Part shown: one piece after another, positions 6,050-7,635 of the stretch
Layout of the letters: every line of letters begins with the position of its first letter
Numbering within the stretch: position 1 is the stretch's first letter
Assembly (NCBI GenBank): GCA_934630995.1
Contig: CAKTXU010000079.1
Span: forward strand, 1 to 7,635
From: an uncultured Eubacteriales bacterium
Lineage (GTDB): Bacteria; Bacillota; Clostridia; Oscillospirales; Acutalibacteraceae
Length of the DNA: 7,635 nucleotides
Direction of reading: 5' to 3'
Position numbers and translations under genes: made by a program
The notes under the pieces: model-generated
Databases searched by the model: none
Seen by the model: the letters and a program-made list of their open reading frames with translations, nothing else
Told to the model about the DNA's origin: nothing

Positions 6050-6134
6050 TTATCAGATAGCGAATCAATAACGCCCGCCCGCCGCCCGGCAGGCGGACAT
6101 TTCGACATTTCAAATTGACACAGGGGTGACCAAG

Positions 6135-7635
6135 ATGGGATTACTGAAGGCTTTATTCGGTGATTACAGCAAAAAGGAAATCAAACGCATCCAGCCGCTA
6201 TGCGATAAGGTGCTGGCTTTGGAGGAAACCTACAAGGCGATGGGGGAAGAGGAGCTGAAGGAGCAGACCTCCAAGCTCAAGGATCGCCTGAGCATGGGAG
6301 AAAGCCTGGACGACATACTGCCCGACGCCTTCGCCACCTGCCGCGAGGCCACCCGCCGGGTGCTCAACCAACCCCACTTCCCCGTGCAGATCCTCGGCGG
6401 CATCATCCTGCATCAGGGCCGTATCGCCGAGATGAAGACCGGTGAAGGCAAGACCCAGACGGTCATCCTGCCCGCCTACCTCAACGCTTTGACCGGCGAG
6501 GGTGTGCATGTGGTGACGGTCAACGATTATCTGGCCCGCCGGGACAGCGAATGGATGGGCAAGGTCTACAATTATCTGGGTCTGACCGTCGGCCTCGTGG
6601 TTCACGGCCAGGACAATAACGAACGGCGGCAGGCTTACGCCGCGGACATCACCTACGGCACCAATAACGAGCTGGGGTTCGATTATCTGCGGGACAACAT
6701 GGTCATTTACAAGCAGAATAAGGTGCAGCGCGGCCATCACTTCGCCATTGTGGACGAGGTGGACTCCATCCTCATCGATGAGGCCCGCACCCCTCTGATC
6801 ATCTCCGGCCAGGGCGATAAGTCCACCGACCTGTATGCCCAGGCGGATCGGTTTGCGAAAACCCTGAAAATTCACAAGATAAAGGAAATGGACGCCAAGG
6901 AAGAGCAGGATACGGTGGACGGCGACTATATCGTGGACGAAAAGGCCCGCACCGCCACCCTGACCCGCTCCGGCGTGAAAAAGGCCGAGCAGTATTTCAA
7001 TGTCGAAAACCTGATGGATTCCGACAACGTTACCCTGCTCCACCACATCAACCAGGCCATCAAGGCCCGGGGTGTCATGACCCGGGACGTGGATTACGTC
7101 GTCAAGGACGGCGAGGTCATCATCGTCGATGAGTTTACCGGCCGCCTGATGTTCGGACGCCGCTATAACGAGGGTCTCCATCAGGCCATCGAGGCCAAGG
7201 AGGGCGTTAAGGTCGAGCGAGAGAGCAAGACCCTCGCCACCATCACCTTCCAGAATTACTTCCGCCTGTATAAGAAGCTGTCCGGTATGACCGGTACCGC
7301 TATGACGGAATCCACCGAATTTGAGCAGATTTATAAGCTGGACGTGGTGGAGGTCCCCACCAACAAGCCCATGATCCGCGAGGATTTGCCCGACTGCGTC
7401 TACAAGACCGAGGCAGGGAAGTTCCGCGCAGTCATTCAGCAGATCGAGGAGTGCCATGCCAAGAACCAGCCGGTGCTGGTGGGCACCATCTCCATCGAGA
7501 AATCCGAGCTTCTGTCCAAGATGCTCTCCCAGAAGGGCATTCCCCATGAGGTCCTCAACGCCAAGCACCATGAAAAGGAAGCGGAAATCGTCGCCCAAGC
7601 CGGCAAGCTGGGGGCCGTCACCATCGCCACCAATA
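6135..7635 (+). CDS. secA: Preprotein translocase ATPase SecA, N-terminal part
   Basis: The first 500 residues of SecA are present; the gene runs off the right edge (full-length proteins are roughly 800-950). SecA is the cytoplasmic motor that pushes unfolded preproteins through SecYEG using ATP. Landmarks in order are the N-terminus MGLLKALFGDYSKKEIKRI, Walker A MKTGEGKT with K106, TVNDYLARRD, Walker B and the DEVDSILIDEART segment (207-219), the preprotein cross-linking domain (about 220-345), GRRYNEGLHQAIEAKEGV (341-358), LSGMTGTAMTES, VPTNKP, and the start of the second nucleotide-binding domain with GTISIEKSE and LNAKHHEKEAEIVAQAG. The position after Walker A is Gln where Leu is common (GKTQT). 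An AGGGGTGA ribosome binding site lies about 6 nt before the ATG. It is transcribed divergently from the DUF2975 operon; no hpf/raiA gene or secM-like leader precedes it. Confidence 0.98.
   Translation, partial: MGLLKALFGDYSKKEIKRIQPLCDKVLALEETYKAMGEEELKEQTSKLKDRLSMGESLDDILPDAFATCREATRRVLNQPHFPVQILGGIILHQGRIAEMKTGEGKTQTVILPAYLNALTGEGVHVVTVNDYLARRDSEWMGKVYNYLGLTVGLVVHGQDNNERRQAYAADITYGTNNELGFDYLRDNMVIYKQNKVQRGHHFAIVDEVDSILIDEARTPLIISGQGDKSTDLYAQADRFAKTLKIHKIKEMDAKEEQDTVDGDYIVDEKARTATLTRSGVKKAEQYFNVENLMDSDNVTLLHHINQAIKARGVMTRDVDYVVKDGEVIIVDEFTGRLMFGRRYNEGLHQAIEAKEGVKVERESKTLATITFQNYFRLYKKLSGMTGTAMTESTEFEQIYKLDVVEVPTNKPMIREDLPDCVYKTEAGKFRAVIQQIEECHAKNQPVLVGTISIEKSELLSKMLSQKGIPHEVLNAKHHEKEAEIVAQAGKLGAVTIATN

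Noticed and set aside
6114..6119. Perfect TTGACA just before secA
   Set aside because: No -10 box lies 16-18 bp downstream; that position falls inside the secA start, so it is chance.
6198..7598. 466-codon open frame on the minus strand
   Set aside because: It is a shadow of secA, which is unmistakable on the plus strand; the reverse product is low-complexity Leu/Gly/His-rich with no family signature.

Overview
The window looks like chromosome of a GC-rich Clostridia-type Firmicute, possibly Oscillospiraceae-like. The grounds are strong AGGAGG-type ribosome binding sites, sigma-A-type promoters, a Bacillus/Clostridium-style SecA N-terminus, and a DUF2975/XRE pair typical of Gram-positives. 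The taxonomic call is inference from protein style, not from a marker search. Seven genes are supported. Six lie on the minus strand in three transcription units, and one (secA) lies on the plus strand and runs off the right edge.

Left unit (1-1390, minus): a strong promoter drives a 12-TM major facilitator transporter of organophosphate:phosphate-antiporter type. It is followed, with a 20-nt overlap, by the first 34 codons of an RpiR-family regulator. RpiR proteins usually sense phosphosugars, so the pair suggests regulated uptake of a phosphorylated compound. An imperfect inverted repeat covers the -35 box and is a candidate operator.

Middle unit (1439 to about 4090, minus): a MacB/FtsX-like ABC permease and its LolD/MacB-like ATPase form a tight operon ending in a clear Rho-independent terminator. 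The permease has Gly/Met-rich low-complexity segments in both extracytoplasmic regions. The ATPase carries a proline-rich C-terminal tail of about 40 residues. Upstream is a gene-free leader with an extended -10 promoter; a strong 12-bp hairpin would sit almost exactly at the predicted 5' end of the transcript.

Right unit (4267-5980, minus): a near-consensus promoter drives a DUF2975 four-TM protein, a small XRE-family regulator, and a nitrilase-superfamily carbon-nitrogen hydrolase whose start overlaps the regulator's end. DUF2975 plus XRE is a known but functionally obscure pairing; the attached hydrolase is the least expected part of the window.

Far right (6021-7635, plus): secA is transcribed divergently from the DUF2975 unit. 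The shared intergenic region holds a 7-bp direct repeat, one copy beside each -35 box, 31 bp apart. I do not see a clear-cut novel defence or mobile system. The DUF2975/XRE/hydrolase operon and the leader hairpin of the ABC operon are the best candidates for undescribed biology.
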